From: Massilia sp. Mn16-1_5
Lineage (GTDB): Bacteria; Pseudomonadota; Gammaproteobacteria; Burkholderiales; Burkholderiaceae_D
DNA: 64,000 nucleotides
Assembly (NCBI RefSeq): GCF_004798585.1
Contig: NZ_PPXQ01000014.1
Location: 62,001-126,000, forward strand
Reading direction: 5' to 3'
Each line of letters begins with the position of its first letter. Within the stretch, counting starts at the first letter, position 1. The notes below the pieces were generated by a model. It was not told the DNA's origin, made no database searches, and saw only the letters and a list, made by a program, of their open reading frames with translations. Both the position numbers and the translations under genes were made by a program. Of this stretch, positions 37,850 to 48,700 are shown piece after piece.

Positions 37850-40735
37850 ATGACCCGCACCAGCCTCACCCAACTTGAAGCCCGCGATTCCTTCATCCCG
37901 CGCCACATCGGCCCATCGACGCTCGAGGAAGCCGCGATGCTGTCGACCCTCGGCTACGAATCGCGCGCCGCGCTGATCGACGCGGTTGTTCCCGCCAACA
38001 TCCGCCGCAAGGACAAGCTCGACCTGGGCCAGTTCTTCGAACCGCTGCCCGAGCAGGCCGCCCTCGCCAAGCTCAAAAGCATCGCCTCCAAGAACAAGGT
38101 GATGAAGTCGGTCATCGGCCAGGGCTACTACGGCACCCACACGCCACCTGTCATCCTGCGCAACATCTTCGAAAACCCCGCCTGGTACACCGCCTACACC
38201 CCGTACCAGCCGGAGATCTCGCAGGGCCGCCTGGAAGCGATCCTGAACTTCCAGCAGATGATCACCGACCTCACCGGCATGGGCATCGCCAACTCGTCGA
38301 TGCTGGACGAAGGCACGGCCGCCGCCGAAGCGATGACGCTGATCCAGCGCGTCGGCAAGTCGGCCTCGAAGGTGTTCTACGTGGCCGACGACGTGCTGCC
38401 GCAGACCCTGGAAGTCATCAAGACGCGCGCCGAGCCGATCGGCGTCGAAGTGCGCACCATCGCAGCAAGCGACATCGACAAGCTGGACGAGACCTGCTTC
38501 GGCGTGCTGCTGCAATACCCGGGCGTGAACGGCGAAGTGCGCGACTACCGCGCCGCCTGCGAGAAGCTGCATGCCGCCGGCGCGATGATCATCGCCGCCG
38601 CCGACCTGCTGGCCCTGACCGTGCTCACGCCGCCGGGTGAATGGGGCGCGGACGTGGTCGTCGGTAACAGCCAGCGCTTCGGCGTGCCGCTCGGTTTCGG
38701 CGGCCCGCACGCCGGCTACCTGGCCACCCGCGACGAATTCAAGCGTTCGATGGCGGGCCGCCTGGTCGGCGTCACCGTCGACGCCCAGGGCCAGTCGGCC
38801 CTGCGCCTGGCGCTGCAGACCCGCGAACAGCACATCCGCCGCGAAAAGGCGACCTCGAACATTTGCACCGCCCAGGTGCTGCTGGCCGTGATGGCGGGCA
38901 TGTACGCGGTCTACCACGGCCCGCAAGGCCTGACCCGCATCGCCCGGCGCGTGCACCGCATGACGGGCATCCTGGCGACCGGCCTGAAGCAGCTGGGCCT
39001 GGAACTGGCGAACGCCACGTACTTCGACACGCTGACGATCAAGACCGACCGCGCCGCCGAGCTGCACGCCGCTGCCAACGAGGCAGGCGTGAACCTGCGC
39101 CGCGTCGACGACCAGCACGTCGGCCTGTCGCTGGACGAGACCACCACCCGCGAAGACCTCGCCCTGCTGTTCTCGATCTTCGCCAACGGCCAGGCAGTCC
39201 CGGACGTCGAGTCGCTCGACAAGGATGCGGCTGAAGCCTTCCCTCAAGCCCTGGCCCGTACCAGCGCCTTCCTGACTCACCCGACCTTCAACCGCTACCA
39301 CGCCGAGCACGAAATGCTGCGCTACCTGCGCGGCCTGGCCGACAAGGACCTGGCGCTCGACCGCACCATGATCCCGCTCGGCTCGTGCACGATGAAGCTG
39401 AACGCGACCTCGGAAATGATCCCGGTCACCTGGCCCGAGTTCTCGAACATCCACCCGTTCGCGCCAGACGACCAGACCGTCGGCTACCGCGAGATGATCG
39501 CCCAGCTGGAAGACATGCTGTGCGCCGTCACCGGCTACGCCGCGATCTCGCTGCAGCCGAACGCCGGCTCGCAGGGCGAATACGCGGGCCTGCTGGTGAT
39601 CCAGAAGTACCACCAGTCGCGCGGCGAAGGCCACCGCAACATCTGCCTGATTCCGTCGTCGGCCCACGGCACCAACCCGGCATCGGCCAACATGGTCGGC
39701 ATGCAGGTCGTCGTCACGGCCTGCGACGAGAATGGCAACGTGGACCTGGCGGACCTGAAGAAGAAGGCCGAGCAGCACAGCGCCAACCTCGCCTGCGTGA
39801 TGGTGACCTACCCATCGACCCACGGCGTGTTCGAGGAAGGCATCCAGGAACTGTGCGAGATCATCCACTCGCACGGCGGCCAGGTCTACATCGACGGCGC
39901 CAACATGAACGCGCTGGTCGGCGTGGCCGCGCCGGGCGCCTTCGGCGGCGACGTCAGCCACCTGAACCTGCATAAAACCTTCTGCATCCCGCACGGCGGC
40001 GGCGGTCCCGGCGTCGGTCCGATCGGCGTCGGCGCCCACCTGGCCCCGTTCCTGCCGAACCAGCGCTCGACAGGCTACGTGCGCAGCGAAGACGGCATCG
40101 GCGCCGTCAGCGCCGCGGCCTACGGCTCGGCCTCGATCCTGCCGATCTCGTGGATGTACATCGCGATGATGGGCGCGGAAGGCCTGACGAATGCGACCGA
40201 AACCGCGATCCTGAACGCCAACTACATCGCGCGCCGCCTGGCGCCGCACTACCCGGTGCTGTACACCGGCCACGACGGCCTGGTCGCGCACGAGTGCATC
40301 ATCGACCTGCGTCCGCTGCAGGACAAGACCGGCATCAGCAACGAAGACGTGGCCAAGCGCCTGATGGACTTCGGCTTCCACGCCCCGACCATGAGCTTCC
40401 CGGTGCCGGGTACCCTGATGATCGAGCCGACCGAGTCGGAATCGAAGGTCGAGATCGACCGCTTCATCGAGGCGATGATCACGATCCACGCCGAGATCGT
40501 CAAGGTCGAGCGCGGCGAGTACGACAAGATGGACAACCCGCTCAAGGGCGCGCCGCACACGGCGGAAGTGGTGACCGCCGACGACTGGCAGCACACCTAC
40601 TCGCGTGAAGTGGCGGCCTTCCCGGTGGCCTCGCTGCGCAAGAAGAAGTACTGGCCGCCGGTCGGCCGTGCCGACAACGTGTACGGCGACCGTAACCTGT
40701 TCTGCGGTTGCGCGCCGATCAGCGATTACGAGTAA
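37850..40735 (+). CDS. gcvP: Glycine dehydrogenase (decarboxylating), P protein
   Basis: PLP enzyme that decarboxylates glycine and loads H protein. It is 961 residues, the fused single-chain form. N-terminal [17 protein letters not shown] and the PLP lysine K709 in [18 protein letters not shown] are diagnostic. The ATG at 37850 fits homologues; an in-frame TTG lies 12 bp upstream. No clear Shine-Dalgarno is present before either, which is odd for a highly used gene. It follows gcvH by 116 bp and ends the operon. Confidence 0.97.
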   Translation: MTRTSLTQLEARDSFIPRHIGPSTLEEAAMLSTLGYESRAALIDAVVPANIRRKDKLDLGQFFEPLPEQAALAKLKSIASKNKVMKSVIGQGYYGTHTPPVILRNIFENPAWYTAYTPYQPEISQGRLEAILNFQQMITDLTGMGIANSSMLDEGTAAAEAMTLIQRVGKSASKVFYVADDVLPQTLEVIKTRAEPIGVEVRTIAASDIDKLDETCFGVLLQYPGVNGEVRDYRAACEKLHAAGAMIIAAADLLALTVLTPPGEWGADVVVGNSQRFGVPLGFGGPHAGYLATRDEFKRSMAGRLVGVTVDAQGQSALRLALQTREQHIRREKATSNICTAQVLLAVMAGMYAVYHGPQGLTRIARRVHRMTGILATGLKQLGLELANATYFDTLTIKTDRAAELHAAANEAGVNLRRVDDQHVGLSLDETTTREDLALLFSIFANGQAVPDVESLDKDAAEAFPQALARTSAFLTHPTFNRYHAEHEMLRYLRGLADKDLALDRTMIPLGSCTMKLNATSEMIPVTWPEFSNIHPFAPDDQTVGYREMIAQLEDMLCAVTGYAAISLQPNAGSQGEYAGLLVIQKYHQSRGEGHRNICLIPSSAHGTNPASANMVGMQVVVTACDENGNVDLADLKKKAEQHSANLACVMVTYPSTHGVFEEGIQELCEIIHSHGGQVYIDGANMNALVGVAAPGAFGGDVSHLNLHKTFCIPHGGGGPGVGPIGVGAHLAPFLPNQRSTGYVRSEDGIGAVSAAAYGSASILPISWMYIAMMGAEGLTNATETAILNANYIARRLAPHYPVLYTGHDGLVAHECIIDLRPLQDKTGISNEDVAKRLMDFGFHAPTMSFPVPGTLMIEPTESESKVEIDRFIEAMITIHAEIVKVERGEYDKMDNPLKGAPHTAEVVTADDWQHTYSREVAAFPVASLRKKKYWPPVGRADNVYGDRNLFCGCAPISDYE

Positions 40736-40753
40736 TCGTTCATCGGTGAATTA

Positions 40754-40797
40754 AACGGCGGCGTGGGGAGCGATCCCTGCGCCGCCGTTGTCGTTTT
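40754..40797 (+). terminator. Probable terminator of gcvTHP
   Basis: A 10-bp stem AACGGCGGCG (40754-40763) with CGCCGCCGTT (40780-40789), followed by GTCGTTTT. The T run is interrupted, so efficiency is uncertain. Confidence 0.65.
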
Positions 40798-40831
40798 AAA
40801 GGACGGTGGGGCAGCGCGTGGGTACGACGGC

Positions 40832-40883
40832 GTGCGCACGAGTGCGCACCCTACCGCACCGTAGGGTGCGCACTTGTGCGCAC
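40832..40883. repeat. REPIN-like inverted pair with GTAG heads
   Basis: Two 23-bp arms, one mismatch apart, face each other across CGCACC: the right arm (40861-40883) reads GTAGGGTGCGCACTTGTGCGCAC and the left arm (40832-40854) is its reverse complement with CTCG for CTTG. Each carries GTAG followed by a GTGCGCAC palindrome pair, the layout of REP doublets. It lies between gcvP and the convergent chemoreceptor gene. Confidence 0.65.
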
Positions 40884-40914
40884 GCGGTACGGCGCCTGAC
40901 GGTCGAAACGTCTT

Positions 40915-42627
40915 TTACGAATCCTTGCGCGACGCCAGGCGCAAATGCGGCCGCGGCGACTTGCGCCGCTCCGCCTTCGGCGCGATGCTGGCATCGCGCC
41001 GCCCGTCCTTCAACACGTCGCGCATGTCGATCTCGGCCACGCTCGACGGCTGGGACGGCTCGGGTGCCAGCATCGCCTCGTCCAGGCGGAAGGTCGCCAC
41101 CGCCTTGGAGAGCGTCAGCGCCTGCATCTGCAGGGTGCGCGCCGCCTCGGCTGCCTCTTCCACCAGCGAGGAATTGCGCTGCGTGACCTGGTCCATCTGC
41201 ACGATCGCCTCGTTCACTTCCGACAGCCCGCTGGCCTGCTCGAGGCTGGCCGTGCTGATCTGGTTGATGATGTCGCCGACCTGCTGCACCGATTCGGCGA
41301 TCGTCGCCATGCTGGTGCCGGCCTGTGCGGCGAAGGCCGTGCCGCCCTCGATCTCGGCCACCGACTGGTTGATCAGCTCGCGGATCTCGCGCGCCGCCGC
41401 GCCGGTGCGCAGGGCCAGCGAACGCACCTCGCCCGCCACCAGCGCGAACTCGCGCCCCGCCTCGCCGCCGCGTGCCGCTTCCAAGGCCGCGTTCAGCGCC
41501 AGTGTCCCGGTCTCCACCGCGATGGCGTCGATCTGCTGGGTGATTTCGCCCACGCGGCAGGCGCTGCCCTTCACCGATTCCATCGTCGTCACCAGGCGCT
41601 CGGCCACGGTGCCGCCCTGCTGCGCCACGTTGGAGGCCGAGGCGGCCAGCAGGTTGGCGGCCTGCGCGCTGTCCGCGGTGAGGTTGACGGTGGCCGCCAG
41701 CTCCTGCATCGAGGACGCCGTGTGCTCGAGAGAGCTGGCGCGGAACACGGCGCGCGTGGTCAGGTTCAGGTTGCCCAGCGCGAGGTCGCGCGAGGCCGAG
41801 CCGATCGAGCGTGCCGATTCGAGGATGGTGCGCAGGGTCCCGTTCAGGTTGCGGATGCTGGCGTTCAGGGCGCGCGAGGTTTCCGCGATCTCGTCGTTGC
41901 CGTAGACCCGGTCCTTGACGGTCAGGTCGCCGCTGGCCAGGTCCACCGCGGCGGCGCCGATGCCGCGGATCTCGGCCAGCAGGGTGCGCCGCACGGCGAC
42001 CGTGATCCCGAGCGAGACTGCGATCGCCAGCAGGATCACGCAGGGCATCAGCCAGGCCATGGCGCGGAACTCCGCTTCGGCACTGCTGGACGCCGCCTGC
42101 GACAGCGACTGCTCCAGCTGCGACAGTGCGTTCAGGCGCTGGGCAACGTCGGCGAAGGCGCTTTCCGCCTTGCTCGTCGCATTCGCGCTGATCGATTGGT
42201 CGTCGCGTGCGATTTCGATCACGTCGCGTACCGCCTGGACGTAGCGCGCGTAGGCCGATGCCGCGCCTTCCACCAGGGCGCGCTCCTCGCCGCCAGCGGG
42301 CGTCATCTCGGCCAGGCGCTGCAGGCCGGATGTCGTCAGCGCGTGCTGGCGGTGGATGTCCTGGATCAGGGGCTCGATGCGGCTTTTCGGGAAGCTGCCG
42401 CCGATCCAGGTCTGCAGCTGGTAGATCTCGGCATGGCCGCGCTGGGCCGTGAACACCAGGTCGCTGGCCGCGCGCATGTGGACCGCGCGTTTGCCGACGA
42501 TGTCGTCCAGCGAAGCGTTCTGGCGCACCATCGCATACCAGGCGCCGCAGGACAGCAGCAGGAGCAGGACCAGCACGACGCCTGGCGCCAGCAGGAGCTT
42601 GGGACCGATCTTCAGGCGGGATAGCAT
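40915..42627 (-). CDS. Methyl-accepting chemotaxis protein with atypical signalling tip
   Basis: It is 570 residues: TM1 about 11-33, a helical periplasmic domain about 34-190 (four-helix bundle type), TM2 about 195-217, HAMP about 218-270, then the signalling domain. The tip, usually [20 protein letters not shown] then GRGFAVV, reads VETGTLALNAALEAARGGEA then GREFALV, changing several positions that contact CheA, CheW or trimer partners in Tsr, while the N, E and R of LNAALEAAR are kept. The tail is basic (RRDASIAPKAERRKSPRPHL) with no CheR pentapeptide. Start at ATG 42627 follows GGAGGGG. It may signal through a different CheW/CheA or be weakly coupled. Confidence 0.9.
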   Translation of the reverse strand: MLSRLKIGPKLLLAPGVVLVLLLLLSCGAWYAMVRQNASLDDIVGKRAVHMRAASDLVFTAQRGHAEIYQLQTWIGGSFPKSRIEPLIQDIHRQHALTTSGLQRLAEMTPAGGEERALVEGAASAYARYVQAVRDVIEIARDDQSISANATSKAESAFADVAQRLNALSQLEQSLSQAASSSAEAEFRAMAWLMPCVILLAIAVSLGITVAVRRTLLAEIRGIGAAAVDLASGDLTVKDRVYGNDEIAETSRALNASIRNLNGTLRTILESARSIGSASRDLALGNLNLTTRAVFRASSLEHTASSMQELAATVNLTADSAQAANLLAASASNVAQQGGTVAERLVTTMESVKGSACRVGEITQQIDAIAVETGTLALNAALEAARGGEAGREFALVAGEVRSLALRTGAAAREIRELINQSVAEIEGGTAFAAQAGTSMATIAESVQQVGDIINQISTASLEQASGLSEVNEAIVQMDQVTQRNSSLVEEAAEAARTLQMQALTLSKAVATFRLDEAMLAPEPSQPSSVAEIDMRDVLKDGRRDASIAPKAERRKSPRPHLRLASRKDS

Positions 42628-42850
42628 CTCAGCGCCCCTCCATGAAGAAAAACGATGCGGCAGGCATGGCCGCGGCGGGGAAAGCTTCTGACGTGTGCAT
42701 GATGGCCTCGCAAGTCGACAACGCGCGCTATTTCTCGATATTTCTTTAATGCATTCGACCAATCTAAGTCATCGTCCCGGCCATGCGTTTGAGCGGCGTC
42801 AACACCATCCCGAAGGTGGACAATTGCAGACAGACCGGTACACTAGCGCA

Positions 42851-43855
42851 ATGAAAATTGCCGTCCACCTGGCCCGGCACCGGCGCCTGGTGGCGCTGGG
42901 CGGGCTGTCCCTGCTGCTGCACCTGCTTGCCATTGCCCTGATCGATGCCCTGGTGGCGCCGCCCCCGGTAGAGGTCGGCGCGCCGATCGCGCTGCGCCTG
43001 GTGCGCGAGACTGCGGCTCCCGCGCAGACGGCGGCGGCGCAGGCGCCCATGGCAGAAGCCACACAAGCATCGGCGCCCGCTCCGTCACCCGCGCCACCAC
43101 GGGCCGAACTGCCGGCCATGCAGCCGCTGCTGCCTGGCGGCGGGTCCGACATGAGCAGGTCCGCCCCCTCCTCCGGCGCCACGTCCGGCATCGCACCGGT
43201 GCAAATGCCGGGCCGCTACCGCGTCCAACTGCCGCCGTCCTCGCGCGTCGTCTATGCGGTGACGCGCGGCGCCCCCGGACAGCCGCCGGCAAAAGGCGAG
43301 TCCGCCGAACTGGTATGGGAACGCAGCGGCGGCAGCTACCGCCTGCGCCTGGACGGCGTGCTCGGCGCGTTGGCCAGCACCGGCGGCGAGGACGACGCCG
43401 GCCTGGCCCCGGACGAGGCCCGCGAAGCCGGTCCTGCCGGCGGCGCGCAGATCACCCGCTTCAACCGCGCCGAGGGACGCATCGAACAAGGCGTCAACAC
43501 CAGCGAAGCGCTGACCCAGGGCAGCCAGGACCGCGCCTCGGTGCTGCTGCAGCTGGCCGGCATCGGCATGGCCGACCCCGACCAGGTGCAGGACACGATC
43601 GACATCGTGGTCGCGGGCAGCGGCGGCGCACGGATCGCGCGCTGGCAGGTGGTTGGCCGGGAAAACCTCGAGACGCCGCTTGGTGCGCTCGCAGCCGTGC
43701 ACCTCCTGCAGCTGGCGCCGGCCGGCGAAGCCCGCGTCGAAGTCTGGCTGGCGCCGCAGCGCGGCTGGCTGCCGGTTCAGCTGCGCGTGACGCAGGCCGA
43801 CGGCACGGTCGCCAACCAGCTCGTCACCGCGATCGAACAAGCGGCGGGGCAATGA
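42851..43855 (+). CDS. DUF3108 domain protein with N-terminal membrane anchor
   Basis: It is 334 residues. A cytoplasmic stub, one membrane helix (about 13-37, LVALGGLSLLLHLLAIALID) and an Ala/Pro-rich linker (about 55-110) give it a TonB-like N-terminus. The C-terminal periplasmic domain (about 120-330) carries DUF3108 features: RYRVQLPPSSRVVYAVTRG and the ending VWLAPQRGWLPVQLRV. Function unknown; an envelope role is likely. I chose the ATG at 42851, just before the membrane helix, over longer in-frame starts lacking support. Confidence 0.8.
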   Translation: MKIAVHLARHRRLVALGGLSLLLHLLAIALIDALVAPPPVEVGAPIALRLVRETAAPAQTAAAQAPMAEATQASAPAPSPAPPRAELPAMQPLLPGGGSDMSRSAPSSGATSGIAPVQMPGRYRVQLPPSSRVVYAVTRGAPGQPPAKGESAELVWERSGGSYRLRLDGVLGALASTGGEDDAGLAPDEAREAGPAGGAQITRFNRAEGRIEQGVNTSEALTQGSQDRASVLLQLAGIGMADPDQVQDTIDIVVAGSGGARIARWQVVGRENLETPLGALAAVHLLQLAPAGEARVEVWLAPQRGWLPVQLRVTQADGTVANQLVTAIEQAAGQ

Positions 43856-43882
43856 AAAAGGCCGGCATGCAGCCGGCCCTTT
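43855..43882 (-). terminator. Terminator between DUF3108 gene and prfC
   Basis: Stem GGCCGGC (43860-43866) and GCCGGCC (43872-43878), loop ATGCA. On the minus strand a run of five U (A tract 43855-43859) follows, so it serves prfC well; in the plus direction CTTTTC gives a weaker tail. Confidence 0.8.
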
Positions 43883-43900
43883 TCTTCTTCTGAAGCCGGC

Positions 43901-45568
43901 TTACGCCAGCTTCGCCGCGTGCTCGCGCGTCGCGTGGAAGGTCAGCTTCGGCCAGCGTTCCTGGGTCAGGCGCAGGTTGACGCCGGAGGTAGCCAGGAAG
44001 GCCAGGTTGCCGGCAGCGTCGTAGGCGACCTGATGGCCGAGCTGGTTCTCGAAGTCCGCCAGCGCCTTCTTGTCGTCGGAGGACACCCAGCGCGCACTGC
44101 TGATGCTCGACGATTCGAACACGGCGTCCACGCCATACTCGTTGAGCAGGCGGCTCGCGACCACTTCGAACTGCAGCACGCCGACCGCGCCCAGGATCAG
44201 GTCCGAACCCAGCACCGGCTTGAACACCTGCACCGCGCCCTCCTCGCCCAGCTGCTGCAAACCTTTGTGCAGCTGCTTCACCTTCAGCGGATTACGGATG
44301 CGCACCGTGCGGAACAGGTCCGGGGCAAAGTACGGGATGCCGGTGAAGGTCAGCATCTCGCCTTCCGAGAAGCTGTCGCCGATCTGCATGTTGCCGTGGT
44401 TCGGCAGGCCGATGATGTCGCCCGCATAGGCTTCTTCCACCTGCTCGCGCGAGGAGGCCATGAAGGTCACCACCGAGGACAATTTGACCTCCCTGCCAAG
44501 CCGCAGGTGCCGGACCTTCATGCCCTTGTCGAAGCGTCCCGAGCACACGCGCAGGAAAGCGATGCGGTCGCGGTGGGCCGGGTCCATGTTGGCCTGGATC
44601 TTGAACACGAAACCCGTGAACTTCGGTTCTTCCGGCTTCACGGCGCGCACCGTGGCGTCGCGTTCGCGCGGGCCCGGGGCCCAGTCGACCAGCGCCGAGA
44701 GGATCTCGCGCACGCCGAAGTTGTTGATCGCCGAACCGAAGAAGACCGGGGTCTGGATGCCGGCCAGGAAGCGCTCGAGGTCGAAGGGGTGGCTGGCGCC
44801 GTGCACCAGTTCCACTTCCATTTTCAGCTGCTCGATCTCGAGCGGGAACATCTCGGCCAGCTTCGGGTTGTCGATGCCCTTGATGATCTCGAAGGCGCCG
44901 TCGGCCTTCTCTTCGCCGGCCTTGAACAGCATGATGGTGTCGTTCAGCAGGTGATACACGCCGCGGAAGTTCTTGCCCATGCCGATCGGCCAGGTCACCG
45001 GCGCGCATTCGATCTTCAGCACCGACTCCAGTTCGTCGAGCAGTTCGAGCGGATCGCGGGTTTCGCGGTCCAGCTTGTTCATGAAGGTGACGATCGGGGT
45101 GTTGCGCATGCGGCAGACGTCGAGCAGCTTGATGGTCTGCGCCTCGACGCCCTTGGCCGCGTCGATCACCATCAGGGCCGAGTCGACGGCGGTCAGCACG
45201 CGGTAGGTGTCTTCCGAGAAGTCCTGGTGGCCCGGCGTGTCGAGCAGGTTGATGACGTGGTCGCGGAACTCGAACTGCATCACCGAGGACGCGACCGAAA
45301 TGCCGCGCTGCTTCTCGATGTCCATCCAGTCGGAGGTGGCGTGGCGGCCGCTCTTGCGGCCCTTGACGGTACCGGCGAGCTGGATCGCGCCCGAGAACAG
45401 CAGCAGCTTCTCGGTCAGCGTGGTCTTGCCCGCGTCAGGGTGGGAAATGATGCCGAAGGTGCGGCGGCGCGCCACTTCGCGTGCGATCGCGGCGGGAGCG
45501 CGGGTCGTTGCAGGGGCGCTTGCGTCGCCCATGTCTTCGGTTGCAAGGATGTCAGGATCGTTGGACAT
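43901..45568 (-). CDS. prfC: Peptide chain release factor 3
   Basis: Translational GTPase that frees RF1/RF2 from the ribosome after peptide release. It is 555 residues. G1 loop [13 protein letters not shown]3 [11 protein letters not shown]4 NKLDRE and the RF3 C-terminal region ([20 protein letters not shown]) are clear. An N-terminal extension of about 35 residues precedes the G domain. The ATG at 45568 is preferred over an upstream in-frame codon because GGGG precedes it and homologues begin close to here. It is a single-gene unit with a terminator at 43855. Confidence 0.96.
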   Translation of the reverse strand: MSNDPDILATEDMGDASAPATTRAPAAIAREVARRRTFGIISHPDAGKTTLTEKLLLFSGAIQLAGTVKGRKSGRHATSDWMDIEKQRGISVASSVMQFEFRDHVINLLDTPGHQDFSEDTYRVLTAVDSALMVIDAAKGVEAQTIKLLDVCRMRNTPIVTFMNKLDRETRDPLELLDELESVLKIECAPVTWPIGMGKNFRGVYHLLNDTIMLFKAGEEKADGAFEIIKGIDNPKLAEMFPLEIEQLKMEVELVHGASHPFDLERFLAGIQTPVFFGSAINNFGVREILSALVDWAPGPRERDATVRAVKPEEPKFTGFVFKIQANMDPAHRDRIAFLRVCSGRFDKGMKVRHLRLGREVKLSSVVTFMASSREQVEEAYAGDIIGLPNHGNMQIGDSFSEGEMLTFTGIPYFAPDLFRTVRIRNPLKVKQLHKGLQQLGEEGAVQVFKPVLGSDLILGAVGVLQFEVVASRLLNEYGVDAVFESSSISSARWVSSDDKKALADFENQLGHQVAYDAAGNLAFLATSGVNLRLTQERWPKLTFHATREHAAKLA

Positions 45569-45651
45569 AGTCGAGCCCCAGTGGCCCAGATGAAGAAAAC
45601 CCTCGATTTTACCGATTCCCGGGCCGCCCGTGTGAATTGAATGCGCACCTA

Positions 45652-45673
45652 GCGGGAGCATTCCTGCTCCCGC
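45652..45673. repeat. Stem-loop after the pilY1 operon
   Basis: GCGGGAGC (45652-45659) and GCTCCCGC (45666-45673) with a 6-nt loop, 31 bp after the pilY1 stop. There is no U run on either strand, so Rho-independent termination is doubtful. Confidence 0.5.
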
Positions 45674-45703
45674 CCGGCCGCATGGCCCTGCTGGATCCCG
45701 CCT

Positions 45704-48700
45704 TTATTCGCGCACGCGACGCCAGCCGGTGCGCGAGGCGGGCGGCGAGATCGCATTGCGCACCGCATTCGAATCCATGCCGCCGCCGGCATCGGTCGTG
45801 ATCTGGACGCCGTTGCCCTTCGGGGTGGTGATGATGATCGAGCCGACCGTGGCCGCCGCGTTGGACAGGGTCTGGCCGGCCACCATCACCTGGCTCGTGG
45901 TGCCGTTGGGGCCGTCCACGGTGAGCGAGGTGAGCGGCTCGGCGGTGCAAACGTTGACCTGGTAGACGTTACTGGTGCCGCCCACCTTGCAGCTCGACGA
46001 GGAGCTCGGCATGTTGGTCACCATGTTCAGGGTGCCGAAGATGACCTGCGGGTCGAGGTTGACGCGCTCGCCGCTGTTCTGGTTGAAGTCGACATACCAG
46101 CCCTGCTGGGTGTTCAGGTCGACCTTCACGCCGTTGATCGTGTAGGCCGTGCTGGTGTTCGCCACTTTCGCCAGGCTCTGCTTCGCCATCGTGCTCGAGC
46201 GCCACTGGGCGGAGCTGATCGCCGTGCCCGAATCCTTGAGCACATAGGCGCTCTGGACGTCGCTGTTGCCGATGTCGGCCAGGTCGAGCAGGCGGCCGGT
46301 GCCGAAGGCGACGACGCGGTGCACGGCGCTGGTCTCGGTGCCGTCGGCGGCGATCCCGTTGACCTGGCACATGGTGACTTCCGGGCGTGTCGTGATCGGC
46401 TGCTTGACGCCGGCGTCGCCCATCTTCAGCACTTTGGCGCCGGCCTTGTAGTCGGTGAAGTCGAAGCGCCACATCTGGCCAAGGTTGTCGCCGCCATACA
46501 CGTAGGTCACCACCGGGTCGGTGTGCGGGTTCTCGGAAATGGCCGAGATGCGCGCCAGGCCCGAGGGCGTGGTGGTGTCGCCCGAACCGGTGCTCACCTT
46601 CGCGAGCACGGCCCCGGTGGCGATGTCGACCACGAAGACATAGCCCTTGCCGCTGCCGCCGGCGACGCCGTCGGTGCCCGGCACGTTGTTGTAGCCCGAG
46701 GACAGGAAGGCCGCCCAGTGCTGCACGCCCGCGCCGTCCTTCCAGACGCCGATCTGCGCGCTGCCGAAGCTCAGCCCGATGTCGGCGTCGTAGTTGATGC
46801 CGCTGCAGACGGCCGGATCGGCGCACAGTTCCCACAGGGCCACCGGATTGGCGGGGTCGGTCACGTCCAGCGCGTAGTAACCGCGTCCGCCCGCGTTCAG
46901 GCCGGCCACCAGCACCGCGCGCCACTTGTCGCCGATCTTCACGTCCGCCACCTCGGGTGAGCCGTCGACCGTGAACTGGTGGCTGGTGGAATACGTGGTG
47001 CTTGCCTGCGCGTACAGCTTCTTCATCGTGATGCGCGGCGCGTAGGCCCACATCTCTTCGCCGGTGGTGGCATTGAAAGCGTGCAGCATGCCGTCGTTGG
47101 CGCCCGCGAAGACAGTCGGCTGGCGGTCCTGGTTGTCCTGCTGGTAGTCGAAGTAGGAAGACTCGGTATAGGCCTTGCGCGGGTCGCGCAGGTAGGCCGG
47201 CTTGGACGAGGCGATATCGCCCAGCACGATCGGCAAGGGCGCCGCCAGGCCGGCCGGGATGGTCGCCGTCTTGGTATAGGCGCGCAGCAGCGTGTCGTTG
47301 GCGTACTGCTGCTGGCCGCGCAGCCAGTTGACGATGTTTTCGCCGCTGTCGACGATCTTGCGCTGGGCGGTGTCGAGGGTCGGGCATTGCGCGAGCAGGC
47401 TGCACTTGTTGCTGAACCAGGCCTGCTCGGCCGGCGTCATTTCCGCGTAGGCGAAGTCCTTCAGGCCGCCGTTCTCGACGTCCAGCATCAGGATGCGGCG
47501 CGTATCGGCGGCCGCGCTCACCTTGCGTCCGACGATTTCCGACGAGTTCCACTCCACCTTCGGCAGCACTTCGCCCGTCAGGACGTCGATCTTCTTGCCC
47601 TGCAGTTCACCGTACCAGCGCACCGTGGTGAAGGTGGCGGCGAAGATGTCGTTATCGGACTGCGACACGTTCGGGGTCGAAGTGGCGGCCGCGGCGGCCG
47701 CGCCGATCTTGACCTCGATGTTGGACAGGGCCGAGCGCAGGCCGTCGATCACCTGCAGCGGGTCGGATGCGCTGAAGTACTTGCCGTGGCCGTTGATGGC
47801 CGCGTGCCACAGGTCGTCGACGCGCGACTGGTAGGTGGCGCTGCCCGACTCCTCGCCGGTGATCGGGTTCGGCCAGACATAGGCGCCGCCGCCATTCCAC
47901 GGGCAGCCGCTGGTGACGCCCGTGATCAGCTTGTGGAAGTCGCCGCCCGGCGTCGGCGCGGTATCGTATTTCGGCTCGTAGTTCATGATGCCGTCCACGC
48001 CCAGGCCGAGCGCGTAGGTGTTCATGTGCAGGCGCGTGTTCTCGCCGGCGGCGGCCGCCACAAGGCCGTCGCGTTCGCTCCAGTTCTCGAGCGAATCGCG
48101 CAGCGAGGCGACCTTGTCGTTGGAGCCGCCGTTGTACCAGTAGAGGGCGACGTCGGCCAGCGAATTCAGGGATTGTTCGCTCGGGTCGACGCAGCCCTTG
48201 GCGCGCGAGCAGAAGCGCGCGGAGCTCTCCTTGTTGTCGTTGTTGACCACGTCGGCGGCGGCGGCGCCGTTCCAGTAGCCGTCGGTGGTGACGAAGGTGA
48301 AGTTCTGCTGGCACGGGAACTGGATTACCTCGTTGCCGGCGCTGTAGTTGTAGGGCGCGCGGTTGGCGTACATCTTGCCGATCGCGTGCAGGGCCTGGCG
48401 GATCGGGGTCGACCCGCTGGTCGACATGCCGTACAGGGAGCTGTACCAGCTGCTGCGGGCCGAACCCTCGAAAACCTTGGGCGCCTTCATCGTGCCCTCG
48501 GCGGCGGCGACCGACAGCGACACGATGCCGACGTTGTAATTGTTGCCGATCGGCTGGAAGGCCTGGCCGACGGCCGTCTTCATCATCTGGTTGCGCGTCT
48601 TGTAATAGGCGTACCAGTTGGCGAAGTTGGTCATCTCCTCGTCATAGGTGCAGGTCGACCCGGCGCAGTCGCTGCGCGCCGGGGCCTTCGGGTAGCTGGT

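Noticed and set aside
37709..40594. A 961-codon minus-strand frame opposite gcvP.
   Set aside because: Shadow of gcvP; composition is His/Asp/Arg/Val-rich low complexity typical of antisense frames at high GC.
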